From Kumtagia ephedrae (GTDB lineage: Bacteria > Pseudomonadota > Alphaproteobacteria > Rhizobiales > Rhizobiaceae), in NCBI RefSeq assembly GCF_003012745.1, contig NZ_PXYK01000002.1, positions 1 to 64,000 of the forward strand: a stretch of 64,000 nt of DNA, written 5' to 3'. A model generated the notes under the pieces. It saw only the letters and a program-made list of their open reading frames with translations. It was not told the DNA's origin and did not search any database. Of the stretch, positions 36,638 to 45,431 are shown piece after piece (positions within the stretch are counted from its first letter, which is position 1; each line of letters starts with the position of its first letter). A program made the translations under genes and the position numbers.

Positions 36638-37987
36638 TCAGGCCGCGGCGAGGCCGGCGTCGAGCGCCTCGCCGATGGTGCGCACGTCCTTCGGCGTCAG
36701 CACCAGCGGCGGCGAGAGGATGATGTTCGATCCCGAGACGCGCAGCATCACGCCCGCTTCGTAGGCCGCATCGGCAACGGCCGTCATCACGGCCTTGCCG
36801 GCCGCCTTCCTGGTCGTCCGGTCGGAAACCAGTTCCAGGGCCGCCATCAGGCCCTTGTAGCGAACGTCGCCGACGAGAGCGTGCTTGACCTTCAGCGCCT
36901 CCAGAACCGAGGCCAGCTCCTCGCCGCGCGCGGCCGCGTTTCTCGCCAGATCGAGACGCCTGGTTTCGGCCAGCGCGGCAAGGCCGGCGGCACATCCGAC
37001 CGGGTGGCCGGAATAGGTGTAGCCGTGACCGATGGCGCCGAAGCTCGTCCTGTCGGCCTCGAACACTTCGGCGACACGCCCGCCGATGAGCGTCGCGCCA
37101 AGCGGGAAATAGCCCGACGTGATCGCCTTGGCGATCGTCATCATGTCGGGCTTCACCTTGGCGATGCGCGAACCCGCCCATTCGCCGGCGCGGCCGAAAC
37201 CGGTCACCACCTCGTCGGCGATCAGCAGGATGTCGTGGCGGTCGCAGATTTCGCGCACCAGGGTCATGAAGGACGGATGCGGCACGACCACGCCGCCGGC
37301 GCCGAGCACCGGCTCCATGATGAAGGCAGCGACGGTATCGGCGCCCTGGAAGGCGATCTCGTCCTCCAGAGCCCTCGCGCAGAGCCGCGCCAGCCGCTCG
37401 GGGTCGGTTTCGTCGAAGGGATTGCGGTAGGCGTAGGGCGCGGGGATGTGGAACACACCGGGCATCAGTGGCTCGTAGTTGCGGCGGAAATTGGCGTTGC
37501 CGTTGACCGACGCGCCGCCGAAATGCGTGCCGTGATAGCCCTTCTTCAGCGCCAGGAATTTCACCCGGTCGCCCTGCCCCCTGATCTTCCAGTACTGGCG
37601 CGCGAGCCGGAGGGCGGTTTCCACCGAATCCGAGCCGCCGGAGGTGAAGAAGGCGCGTGTCATGCCTTCCGGCTCGAACCACTGCGCGAGTTCCCAGGCG
37701 AGCTCGATCGACGGGCCGGTCGAGGTTCCGCGGAAGCCGGAGTAGTAGGGCAGCGCGTCGAGCTGCCTGGCGATCGCCTGCTTGATCGGGTCGCAACTGT
37801 AGCCGAGATTGACGTTCCACAGCCCGCCGACCGCATCCAGCACCGTGCGCCCGTCGACGTCGGTGACGTGGACGCCTTCGCCCTTCATGATGACGCGCGG
37901 CGGGCTGGCCTGCATCTCGGCGGGATGCGCCATCGGGTGCCAGATGTGCCGGGCATTGTTCTCGGCGAGAAAATTCGCGTCACGCAT
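36638..37987 (-). CDS. Class-III (omega) PLP aminotransferase
   Basis: 449 aa. Fold-type I class III: TSGGSDSVETALRLAR (115-130), KKGYHGTHFGG (148-158), Asp259 in LIADEVVTGFGR, and PLP lysine Lys287 in MMTIAKAITSGYFPLGA. Transfers an amino group between an amine or omega-amino acid and pyruvate or 2-oxoglutarate in the cytoplasm. Last gene of the IclR operon; its start overlaps the HAD gene by 8 bp. An in-frame extension to 38398 runs through the HAD gene and is not coding. Confidence 0.9.
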   Translation of the reverse strand: MRDANFLAENNARHIWHPMAHPAEMQASPPRVIMKGEGVHVTDVDGRTVLDAVGGLWNVNLGYSCDPIKQAIARQLDALPYYSGFRGTSTGPSIELAWELAQWFEPEGMTRAFFTSGGSDSVETALRLARQYWKIRGQGDRVKFLALKKGYHGTHFGGASVNGNANFRRNYEPLMPGVFHIPAPYAYRNPFDETDPERLARLCARALEDEIAFQGADTVAAFIMEPVLGAGGVVVPHPSFMTLVREICDRHDILLIADEVVTGFGRAGEWAGSRIAKVKPDMMTIAKAITSGYFPLGATLIGGRVAEVFEADRTSFGAIGHGYTYSGHPVGCAAGLAALAETRRLDLARNAAARGEELASVLEALKVKHALVGDVRYKGLMAALELVSDRTTRKAAGKAVMTAVADAAYEAGVMLRVSGSNIILSPPLVLTPKDVRTIGEALDAGLAAA

Positions 37988-38663
37988 GGATGGACCTCTC
38001 GGGCATGGCGAGGGCGAGTCCGAAATGGCCCAGCGCCTCATCGAAGGATCGGAACGGATCGCGCACGTCGAACAGCACGGCGCGCATGCCGGCGGCGTCT
38101 GCGCCGGCGCTGTTGCGATGCTGGTCGTCGACGAACACGCAGTCTTCAGCCGGCAGGCCGAGCGCCTCGGCCACGGCGGCATAGGCACGCGCATCGGGCT
38201 TGAGCACCTGCGTATAGGTCGCGTCGACGATCGCCTCGAACAGCGACAGCAACGGCAGCCTGGCGCGAAAATCCGAGCCGTAGAAGAGGTCGAGCTCGTT
38301 GGAAAGGATGGCGAGGCGGATACCGGCATCGTGCGCGATGCGGATGGCGGCGGCAGCCTCGGGACGCACGACCGCTTCGGGATCGGCGCCGCGGGCACGC
38401 CGCACGAATGTCTCCATGCGCTGCCATTCCTCGCCGACGAGCCGCCCGACCTCGCGGGTGCGCGTCAGCCAGTAGTCGCGCTCGCTGATCTCGCCGGCCT
38501 GCATGGCGCGCCACAAGGGATCCGAGCCCGGCTCGAACGGACCGCGCCATTGCAGCGTGCCTGTGGGCAGGCCGAGCGCCCGTTCCGTCAGGTCGTGGGT
38601 CTCGAACAGCGTGCGCGTGACGACGCCGCCGAAATCGAGGACGAGGGCTTTCGGCGCGCTCAT
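37980..38663 (-). CDS. HAD-superfamily hydrolase (subfamily IA-like)
   Basis: 227 aa. HAD motifs: nucleophile Asp10 in LVLDFGGVV (the second acidic position is Gly, as in DFGG-type HADs related to YihX and dehalogenases), motif II LSNE, motif III Lys in LKPD, and motif IV VFVDD. A cap region lies between about residues 20 and 90. Phosphatase or dehalogenase on a small molecule. Overlaps the UPF0261 gene by 4 bp and the aminotransferase by 8 bp. Confidence 0.86.
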   Translation of the reverse strand: MSAPKALVLDFGGVVTRTLFETHDLTERALGLPTGTLQWRGPFEPGSDPLWRAMQAGEISERDYWLTRTREVGRLVGEEWQRMETFVRRARGADPEAVVRPEAAAAIRIAHDAGIRLAILSNELDLFYGSDFRARLPLLSLFEAIVDATYTQVLKPDARAYAAVAEALGLPAEDCVFVDDQHRNSAGADAAGMRAVLFDVRDPFRSFDEALGHFGLALAMPERSIHA

Positions 38664-39919
38664 ACCGACGCGGGCTCCACGGCGCCGGGCGCGATCACGC
38701 CGTCCGCCACCCAGGCGTCGAAGATCGCCAGCGCAGTGTCGACGAAAGCGCGGCTGTTGATGTGCTCGGCGATCTCGCGGAACAGCACTCCCTCCGGCAC
38801 GCCGCGGCGCATCTCGTCGACGAAGGCGGCCAGCGCCTCGGGTTCATGCAGCGGCTCGCCTTCCCGGTCCCATTGCTGAATGCCGCCGGCCGGCAGGATG
38901 AAGGCGGTCGGCGCGCCGGCGGCGCCCAGCTTGCGGCCGATCGCCCGCGCGATCTCCCGGCGCGCCTCGCCGTCGCTGGTCACCGAGGCGAGCAGCCGGT
39001 TGTGCGCATGGTAGGGACGGTCCGCGAAGCGCTCCGGCACCGGCTGCCAGGTCGGGAAATCGACCATGTCGATGGCGCCCGGCGCGACGATCTGAGGCAC
39101 GCCGCAGAGGCCCGCATTCTCCAGCCTGTCGGCGCCGGAACTGACGACGGAGCCCGACAGGTGATTGGCCAATTCCTGCAGGCTGAAGTCGAGCACGGCG
39201 GCGAAGCCGCGCTGCGCGGCGATCGCCTCCAGCGCCCGTCCACCCATGCCGGTCGTATGGAAGACCACCACCTCGTAGCCGCGCTTCTCCAGCTCCGGCT
39301 TCAGCGTCACCATGTAGGTCAGGCAGCTTTTGCCGAGCGAACTGATGGCAACCACGGGCCGCTCGCGGCCCGGCCGCTCGGCGGCGCGCGCCGCGCCGAC
39401 CACCGCCCCGCAGGCCTGCGACAGCACCGCACAGCAGGTCGAGTTCAGTCCGTAGAGGCCACCCGCCCACAGGATCATCATCAGGTCTGTGGCGATGCGC
39501 TCGGGCGGCACCAGATGCGAGTAGGCGATGGTGGAGACCACGAATTTCGGCACGCCGAGCGGCAGCGCCAGCGCGACGTCCAGCGCGAGGTCGGTGCCCA
39601 TGGTGCCGCCGAGCGCGACGAAGCCGTCGATTGCGCCTTCGTCGTGAAGCCGCTTCGTCAGCGCGGCGGCGCCGGCCGCCATCACGGTCATCGCGCCGTT
39701 CTCGTCGCCGAGCGCGACGATGTCGGCGATGCTCGACCCGGCGGCCTCGGCGACCGCGTGCTTGTCGTGTTCCGGCACGTATGGAGGATCGCCGAGGATG
39801 CTCACATCGAGCATGATGGGCACGCCGCCGGCCTCGCGGACCTTGGCGCGCATGAAGTCCAGCTCGTCGGCCTTGGTATCTCCGGTGCCTATGATCAGGA
39901 TTCGAGGGGTCTGCTGCAT
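38660..39919 (-). CDS. Tm-1-like ATP-binding protein (UPF0261)
   Basis: 419 aa. Start MQQTPRILIIGTGDTKADEL is the family opening (GTxDTKxxEL); later GGTMGTDLALDVALALPLG, FHTTGMGGRALE and a SGADRLENAG...VAPGAIDMVDF block are UPF0261 landmarks. The N-terminal half of plant Tm-1 belongs here and binds ATP; the bacterial function is unknown. GAGGAG lies 12-18 nt before the chosen ATG; an ATG at 39940 overlapping the IclR stop (ATGA) would add 7 residues. UPF0261 genes usually neighbour a TIM-barrel 'PEP hydrolase' gene; that partner is absent here and a HAD gene follows. Confidence 0.85.
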   Translation of the reverse strand: MQQTPRILIIGTGDTKADELDFMRAKVREAGGVPIMLDVSILGDPPYVPEHDKHAVAEAAGSSIADIVALGDENGAMTVMAAGAAALTKRLHDEGAIDGFVALGGTMGTDLALDVALALPLGVPKFVVSTIAYSHLVPPERIATDLMMILWAGGLYGLNSTCCAVLSQACGAVVGAARAAERPGRERPVVAISSLGKSCLTYMVTLKPELEKRGYEVVVFHTTGMGGRALEAIAAQRGFAAVLDFSLQELANHLSGSVVSSGADRLENAGLCGVPQIVAPGAIDMVDFPTWQPVPERFADRPYHAHNRLLASVTSDGEARREIARAIGRKLGAAGAPTAFILPAGGIQQWDREGEPLHEPEALAAFVDEMRRGVPEGVLFREIAEHINSRAFVDTALAIFDAWVADGVIAPGAVEPASV

Positions 39920-39936
39920 GCCGCTGGCATATCTCC

Positions 39937-40713
39937 TCATGTCGAAGACCGGTGGCGGACCGTCTCGTAGCGCTCGCCGGTAAGTTTTTCCGTGATCTCG
40001 CGCGCCGCGGCCGCGACCGCCTCGCCCCGCTCGGCGGACGTCGCGCTGTCCGTGCGGACCAGCGGCGCGGCGACCGCCAGCGTGCCGATGGCATGTCCGT
40101 CGGCACCCAGGATCGCCGCGGCGACGCTCGCCACGCCGTCCTCGTAGCCTTGGTCGCTGACCGAATATCCACGTCCGGAAGCGGCCTCGACCTGGGCTTG
40201 CAGCAGCGCCGGGTCGGTCACCGTATGCGCCGTGAAGGCGGCGAGCGGCTGCGCCAGCGCCGAGCGCCGCACCAGCTCGCGTGCATGCGCCAGGAAGGCG
40301 ATGCCCGACGCGGTCGAGTGAAGCGGCAGGAGTTCGCCGAGGTTCACGTTCACGCGGTTGGCGCGCGCCGGATGTTCGACATAGACCGTCAGCAGCGAGC
40401 CGTTGCTTGCCTCCGACAGATGGACCGTTTCCGCCGTCGAGACCGCGAGCTCGCGGATATAGGGCAGCGAGGTCTGCAGGAACGGGAACCGCGCCTCGCG
40501 GATGCGCGCCAGGCGTGTCAGGCCAGGACCCAGCCGGTAGAGGCGCGCCACCGGGTCCTGCTCGATGAAACCGTGATCGGCGAGCGAGACGAGCAGGCGC
40601 CGCGTCGTGGCCTTGTCGTAGCCGGAACGCCGCGCGATGTCGGTCAGCCCGAGCTCGGGCGTGTCGATGCTGAACAATTCCAGAAGCGAGATTGCCTTGC
40701 CGACCGTGCTCAC
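39937..40713 (-). CDS. IclR-family transcriptional regulator
   Basis: 258 aa from a GTG preceded by GGGGAAGGAAT; in-frame start codons further upstream enter the AT-rich control region. Winged helix KAISLLELFSIDTPELGLTD.. (segment) with RRSGYDKATTRRLLVSLADHGFIEQD, and a GAF-like IclR effector domain (LSEASNGSLLTVYVE, LHSTASGIAFLAH, SDQGYEDGVASVAAAI). It precedes UPF0261, HAD and aminotransferase genes and is divergent from the tct operon, so it probably controls both arms. Confidence 0.89.
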   Translation of the reverse strand: MSTVGKAISLLELFSIDTPELGLTDIARRSGYDKATTRRLLVSLADHGFIEQDPVARLYRLGPGLTRLARIREARFPFLQTSLPYIRELAVSTAETVHLSEASNGSLLTVYVEHPARANRVNVNLGELLPLHSTASGIAFLAHARELVRRSALAQPLAAFTAHTVTDPALLQAQVEAASGRGYSVSDQGYEDGVASVAAAILGADGHAIGTLAVAAPLVRTDSATSAERGEAVAAAAREITEKLTGERYETVRHRSST

Positions 40714-40790
40714 CAGATTCCTTCCCCAAGCCTCCCGGCAACCTCCGACACAAATCAGGTTGACAGCAAGCCGGGTGATTTGCAAGTCTA

Positions 40791-40813
40791 TATTTGAAAT
40801 GATGGTTCAAATA
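40791..40813. promoter_or_regulatory. Palindrome TATTTGAA-N7-TTCAAATA between IclR and tctC
   Basis: Perfect 8-bp arms at 40791-40798 and 40806-40813 with a 7-nt spacer, located in the 146-bp divergent gap, about 78 bp from the IclR start and 47 bp from tctC. This is the only AT-rich part of the gap and has the size and spacing expected of an IclR operator. Confidence 0.75.
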
Positions 40814-40859
40814 ATGAGCCAAAAAAAGAAGCTCGAACACAGCCAATGGGAGACCGCAA

Positions 40860-41801
40860 ATGCGTAGACTGACAGGGATTCTTCTTGCCGGCGCGATGCT
40901 GGCGCTTTCAGGCGCGGGCATGGCCCTCGCCGACTATCCGGAGCGCCCGGTGACCTTCATCGTGCCCTGGCCTCCCGGCGACCTCGAGGACCAGCTCACG
41001 CGCATCATCGCCGACGAGATGACCCGGGAGACCGGCGTTCCCGCCAAGGTAATCAACCGGCCCGGCGGCGGCGGCGTCGAAGGCGCCACGGCGGTTTCCC
41101 AGTCGCAAGCCGACGGCTACACGATCGGCTCGTTCGTCATCGACGTGCCGACGATGCACATCATCCAGGGCAACGCGGGCTACGACCGCGAGACCTTCGA
41201 GCCCGTCGGTATCTTCCTGACCTATCCCTTCGCGCTGGTCGCCAAGAAGGACGCGCCCTATTCGAACCTCGCCGAACTGGCGGAGCACGCCAAGGCGAGC
41301 CCGGTGAAGCTCGGCCATTTCGGTTACGACCTCGTGCCGACGATGGAGACCTTCGCCGCGGCCAAGGCGCTGGGCTTCTCCTTTTCCAGCGACGCCGCCT
41401 TCGATTCCCTCGACTGCTCGACGCTTTCCACCGGAGACGTCGACGTGATGAACACCACGATGGCGACCGTGCTCGGCTGCCTCGGCGACGTGAAGGTCCT
41501 AGCCGCCTATACCGACCAGCCGCTTTCCATCATGCCCGACGCGCCGCTGCTGTCGGCTCAGGTCCCGGACCTGAAGATCACCCTGTGGAACGGCCTGTTC
41601 GTGCCGAAGGGCACGCCGCCGGAGATCAAGGAACGGATCGCGGCCATCGCCGAAAGGGCGATGCAGACGAGCAAGGCGCAGGACATCGCCAAGGCCACTG
41701 GAGCGGGCGTCTACTGGCAGAACGCCAGCGATGCCGCGGCCCGCATCGATGCCGACTACGCGGCCGCCGAGGCGCTGGTGAAAGCCGCCAAGGGCAACTG
41801 A
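40860..41801 (+). CDS. tctC: Tripartite tricarboxylate transporter substrate-binding protein (TctC/Bug)
   Basis: 313 aa, Sec signal peptide with cleavage near GMALA-DYP (24/25). Bug-type landmarks: YPERPVTFIVPWPPGD, GGGGVEGATAVSQSQADGYTIG, WNGLFVPKGTPPEI. It captures a carboxylate in the periplasm for the TctAB permease encoded just downstream. In Bug proteins two aspartates or loops clamp the ligand carboxylate. First gene of a seven-gene plus-strand operon starting 146 bp from the divergent IclR gene. Confidence 0.9.
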   Translation: MRRLTGILLAGAMLALSGAGMALADYPERPVTFIVPWPPGDLEDQLTRIIADEMTRETGVPAKVINRPGGGGVEGATAVSQSQADGYTIGSFVIDVPTMHIIQGNAGYDRETFEPVGIFLTYPFALVAKKDAPYSNLAELAEHAKASPVKLGHFGYDLVPTMETFAAAKALGFSFSSDAAFDSLDCSTLSTGDVDVMNTTMATVLGCLGDVKVLAAYTDQPLSIMPDAPLLSAQVPDLKITLWNGLFVPKGTPPEIKERIAAIAERAMQTSKAQDIAKATGAGVYWQNASDAAARIDADYAAAEALVKAAKGN

Positions 41802-41856
41802 GCGCCGGAGGCGCGCCGGCCGACGGCGCGTCTCTCGATCCCGGCCGGAGCGTTTG

Positions 41857-42438
41857 ATGAGTGCACATGGCACGCCAAGCAGCGAGTTCGACATCGTCGA
41901 GGACGATTTCGACGCCGAGGTGCCGCCTCCGGCCGAGGGGCTGGCGGCCCTGGTGCTGACCCTCGTCGCGCTGGTCCTGCTGCTGCTGGCGCCCGTGGCG
42001 ACACGCCTGCCGCCGGCCGGCAAGGGCTGGTACCTCGCCCCGGTCACCTGGCCGGCGCTGTGCCTCGGCATGGCCGCTGTCGCCGGCATCGTGCTCGGCC
42101 GCCGCCTGTGGACCGGCTGGCGCACGGCAACGGATCCTGCTGCCTTCCGCGGCCAGGCGATGTGGGCGTTCGGCGGGATCGGGCAGGCGCTGGAATACGG
42201 CCTCTGGTTCTGCCTCTACCTGCTCGGCGTCAGCTATCTCGGCTTCGCGATCGCCACGATCGCATTCCTGCAGTTCGTCGTCTGGCGCGCCGGGCTCAGG
42301 GGGCGAAGATGGGCGTTGACCGTCGCCGTCGCCATCATCCTCATCTTCCGCCTCGGCATCGGCCTGTGGTTTCCGCTGCCCCCCATGGTCCAGATGCTGC
42401 CCGCATGGGTCGGCAACACGTTCGGAGCCGTCCTGTGA
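41857..42438 (+). CDS. tctB: TctB-type small membrane subunit
   Basis: 193 aa. An acidic N-terminal tail (SEFDIVEDDFDAEV) then four hydrophobic segments (LVLTLVALVLLLLAP; WPALCLGMAAVAGIVL; YGLWFCLYLLGVSYL; TVAVAIILIFRLGIGL), the standard TctB topology. The ATG has GGAG about 8 nt upstream and is immediately preceded by an in-frame TTG. Its stop overlaps the GTG of tctA (GTGA). Confidence 0.86.
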   Translation: MSAHGTPSSEFDIVEDDFDAEVPPPAEGLAALVLTLVALVLLLLAPVATRLPPAGKGWYLAPVTWPALCLGMAAVAGIVLGRRLWTGWRTATDPAAFRGQAMWAFGGIGQALEYGLWFCLYLLGVSYLGFAIATIAFLQFVVWRAGLRGRRWALTVAVAIILIFRLGIGLWFPLPPMVQMLPAWVGNTFGAVL

Positions 42439-43943
42439 TCGACGCTTTCCTGCTCGGCCTGGAGCACATCGCGACGTGGCAGGTCATCATGGCGCTGGTG
42501 CTGGGCGCGCTGCTCGGCATCCTCGTGGGCGCCGTGCCGGGTCTCGAGCCTGCCGGCGCCATGGCCATCCTGCTGCCCTTCAGCCTGCAGCTCGAGCCGC
42601 TGCCCGGCGTGACCCTCCTGCTCGGCGCCTATGGCGGCGCCTGGTATGGCGGCGCCATCCCGGCGATCCTGATCCGCGTGCCCGGCACCCCGGTCAACGT
42701 GCTGACCACCTATGACGGATATCCGATGGCGCGCCGCGGCGAGGCGCACCGCGCGCTCTCCCTCGCCTACTCCTCGTCCTTCGTCGGCGGCACGATCTCG
42801 GTGCTGGCGCTGGTGCTGCTGGCGCCGTACCTCGCCCGGGTGGCCGAACGGTTCGGCGCGCCGGAATACGCGATGGTCTGCGTGGTGGCGCTGGTGTCGG
42901 TGCTGCTCGCCCACCAGAAACACGTCGTCGCCGCCCTGCTTTCGCTCGGCCTCGGCATGTTCCTCGGCTCGGTCGGCTTCGAGTCCCCGTTCAACACGCA
43001 GCGCTACACCTTCGGCCAGCAATGGCTGCTCGGGGGCGTGCCGATGGTGCCGGTGGTCATCGGCCTCTTCGCCATGTCGCAGGCCTTCGTCCTCCTGGGC
43101 ACCGACCGTGTCCGCCAGCGACCCACCGGCCTGGAAGGCCACAGCCGCTTCCGCGGCCTGATGGAGGTGTTCCGCTATCCGCGCACGCTCGCCCGCTCCT
43201 CCGGCCTCGGCGTCGTCATGGGCCTGCTGCCGGGCGTCGGCGAATTCGGCGCGCAGTTCCTGTCCTATTCGCTCGCCCGCCGCTTCTCGAAGAAGCCCGA
43301 GGAGTTCGGCAAGGGCTCGCCGGAAGGCCTCGTCGCCTCCGAAACCTCGATCAGCGCCTGCACCTCGACGGTGCTCGTGCCCCTGCTGTCGCTGGGCATT
43401 CCCGCCGATCCGCTGATGGCGATGCTGCTCGCCGTGTTCATGATCCATAACATCATCCCCGGCCCGCAGCTCTTCGCCGAGCATCCCGACTTCATCTCGG
43501 GGCTCTACATCTCGCTGTTCCTGCTCAACGTGATCGTGCTGACGTTCCTGCTCTTCGCCACGAAGCACATCGTGCGACTTTCCAGCCTCAACCCGAAGAT
43601 CATCGGCGCGACCATACTGGTGCTGGCGCTCATCGGCTCGTACACGCAGAACTATCGCCTCTCCGACGCGCTGATCGCGGTGATCTTCGCCGTGATCGGC
43701 CGCTTCATGCTGCGCAACGGCATACCGGCGTTCCCGCTGGTCATAGGCCTGGTGCTCGGCCCCATGCTGGAGGTGCGCCTGAAGCAGTCGCTGAGCCTGT
43801 CGAACGGCGATCCGAGCATTTTCCTCACGCGCCCGATCGCCGCAACGCTGCTCGGCTTCGCCATCGTCGCCATAGCACTCTTCATCGTCGCGCAACTGCG
43901 CGGCCGGCGCGCGCGCGCCGAACTCGCGCCGGAAAGCAGGTAG
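42435..43943 (+). CDS. tctA: TctA-type large membrane subunit
   Basis: 502 aa polytopic membrane protein. Family motifs: GILVGAVPGLEPAGAMAILLP near residues 28-48, YDGYPMARRGEAHRAL, and the C-terminal half repeat GLLPGVGEFGAQFLSY with SLGIPADPLMAMLL. Starts at GTG overlapping tctB by 4 bp; no ATG is better placed. Transports the TctC-bound carboxylate using an ion gradient. Confidence 0.92.
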   Translation: MIDAFLLGLEHIATWQVIMALVLGALLGILVGAVPGLEPAGAMAILLPFSLQLEPLPGVTLLLGAYGGAWYGGAIPAILIRVPGTPVNVLTTYDGYPMARRGEAHRALSLAYSSSFVGGTISVLALVLLAPYLARVAERFGAPEYAMVCVVALVSVLLAHQKHVVAALLSLGLGMFLGSVGFESPFNTQRYTFGQQWLLGGVPMVPVVIGLFAMSQAFVLLGTDRVRQRPTGLEGHSRFRGLMEVFRYPRTLARSSGLGVVMGLLPGVGEFGAQFLSYSLARRFSKKPEEFGKGSPEGLVASETSISACTSTVLVPLLSLGIPADPLMAMLLAVFMIHNIIPGPQLFAEHPDFISGLYISLFLLNVIVLTFLLFATKHIVRLSSLNPKIIGATILVLALIGSYTQNYRLSDALIAVIFAVIGRFMLRNGIPAFPLVIGLVLGPMLEVRLKQSLSLSNGDPSIFLTRPIAATLLGFAIVAIALFIVAQLRGRRARAELAPESR

Positions 43944-43946
43944 ACC

Positions 43947-45431
43947 ATGCGACAGGATCAGATCGACGCGCTGCGCAACCTGAGCATCGCCCCGCAGCAG
44001 CTGTTCATCGCCGGCAGGCACGAGCCGGCGAGTGCCGGGACGACGCTGGACGTAGTCTCGCCGCTCGACGGCAGCAGGCTGACCACGCTGGCCGATGCCG
44101 GCGCGGCCGACGTCGAACGCGCGATCATCGCGGCGCGCAAGGCGTTCGACACCGGCTCCTGGCCGCGCGCCGCGCCCGCTGAGCGCAAGAAGGTGCTGCA
44201 CAGAATCGCCGACCTGATCGAGAAGCACGCGCTGGAACTCGCCGTGCTCGGCGTGCGCGACAACGGCACCGAGATCGCCATGGCCTACAAGGCCGAGCCC
44301 GGCAGCGCGGCCGGCACCTTCCGCTACTATGCCGAAGCGGTCGACAAGGTGCATGGCGAGATCGCGCCGACGGCCGACAACGTGCTCGGCCTCGTCCACC
44401 GCGAGCCGGTCGGCGTCGTGGCGGCCATCGTACCCTGGAACTTCCCGCTGATGATCGGCGCTTGGAAGATCGCGCCGGCGCTGGCCGCCGGCAACTGCGT
44501 GGTGCTGAAGCCGGCGGAGACGGCGTCGCTTTCGCTCCTCAGGCTGGCGGAGCTCTGCGCCGAGGCGGGCCTGCCTGAAGGCGTACTCAACGTCGTAACC
44601 GGGCGCGGCGCGGTCGCCGGCGAGGCGCTCGGCCTGCACATGGACGTCGACGTGCTGGCTTTCACCGGGTCCGGCGTCACCGGTCGCCGCCTGCTCGAAT
44701 ATTCCGCCCGGTCCAACCTCAAGCGCGTCTATCTCGAGCTCGGCGGCAAGTCGCCCAACATCGTGTTCGCCGACGCGCCGGATCTCGATCTCGCCGCGAA
44801 AATCTCCGCGCAGGGCATCTACCGCAATTCCGGGCAGGTCTGCGTAGCGGGCTCCCGCCTGCTGGTGGAACGCTCCATCCGCGAGGCGTTCGTGGCGAAA
44901 GTGGCGGCGATCGCGGCGCGCATGACGGTGGGCGACCCGCTCGACCTCGCCACAGAGGCAGGCGCGGTCAACAGCGCCGCGCAGCTTGAGCGCAACCTCG
45001 CCCATGTCGAGCGCGCGGCCGCCGAGGGCGCCGTGCTGGTCACCGGCGGCCGGCGCATCCTCGAGGAGACGGGCGGCTACTACATGCAGCCGACCCTGTT
45101 CGACGCGGTGCATCCCGACATGGCGCTTGCCCGCGAGGAGGTGTTCGGCCCGGTGCTTGCGGCCATTCCCTTCGACGACGAGGCCGACGCGGTGCGCATC
45201 GCCAACGCCACGTCATACGGCCTCGCCGCGGCGGTCTGGACCTCCAGCCTGTCGCGCGCCCATCGGATGGTGCGCGCGATCAAGGCGGGCGTGGTGCACG
45301 TCAACACCTATGGAGGAGCCGACATCACGGTGCCGCTCGGGGGCGTCAGGCAATCGGGCAACGGCCACGACAAGTCGCTGCACGCACTGGACAAATACAC
45401 GGATCTGAAGACCGCATGGATTTCGCTCTGA
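43947..45431 (+). CDS. NAD(P)-dependent aldehyde dehydrogenase
   Basis: 494 aa. Oxyanion Asn165 (PWNFP), general base Glu264 (LELGGKSP), nucleophile Cys299 (NSGQVCVAGSR). Full-length cytosolic enzyme converting an aldehyde to the acid. Closest in style to betaine-, gamma-aminobutyraldehyde- and aromatic-aldehyde dehydrogenases. Starts 3 bp after tctA and overlaps the next aminotransferase by 16 bp, so the aldehyde may be produced by that aminotransferase (inference). Confidence 0.92.
   Translation: MRQDQIDALRNLSIAPQQLFIAGRHEPASAGTTLDVVSPLDGSRLTTLADAGAADVERAIIAARKAFDTGSWPRAAPAERKKVLHRIADLIEKHALELAVLGVRDNGTEIAMAYKAEPGSAAGTFRYYAEAVDKVHGEIAPTADNVLGLVHREPVGVVAAIVPWNFPLMIGAWKIAPALAAGNCVVLKPAETASLSLLRLAELCAEAGLPEGVLNVVTGRGAVAGEALGLHMDVDVLAFTGSGVTGRRLLEYSARSNLKRVYLELGGKSPNIVFADAPDLDLAAKISAQGIYRNSGQVCVAGSRLLVERSIREAFVAKVAAIAARMTVGDPLDLATEAGAVNSAAQLERNLAHVERAAAEGAVLVTGGRRILEETGGYYMQPTLFDAVHPDMALAREEVFGPVLAAIPFDDEADAVRIANATSYGLAAAVWTSSLSRAHRMVRAIKAGVVHVNTYGGADITVPLGGVRQSGNGHDKSLHALDKYTDLKTAWISL

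Noticed and set aside
38660-40921. 753-residue fusion reading of UPF0261 with an N-terminal extension
   Set aside because: The extension runs through the IclR gene in another frame; the family start lies at 39919.
42234-45113. 959-residue open frame on the minus strand
   Set aside because: Antisense to tctA and the aldehyde dehydrogenase; composition rich in Arg, Ala, His and Gly with no domain. It is a high-GC shadow.
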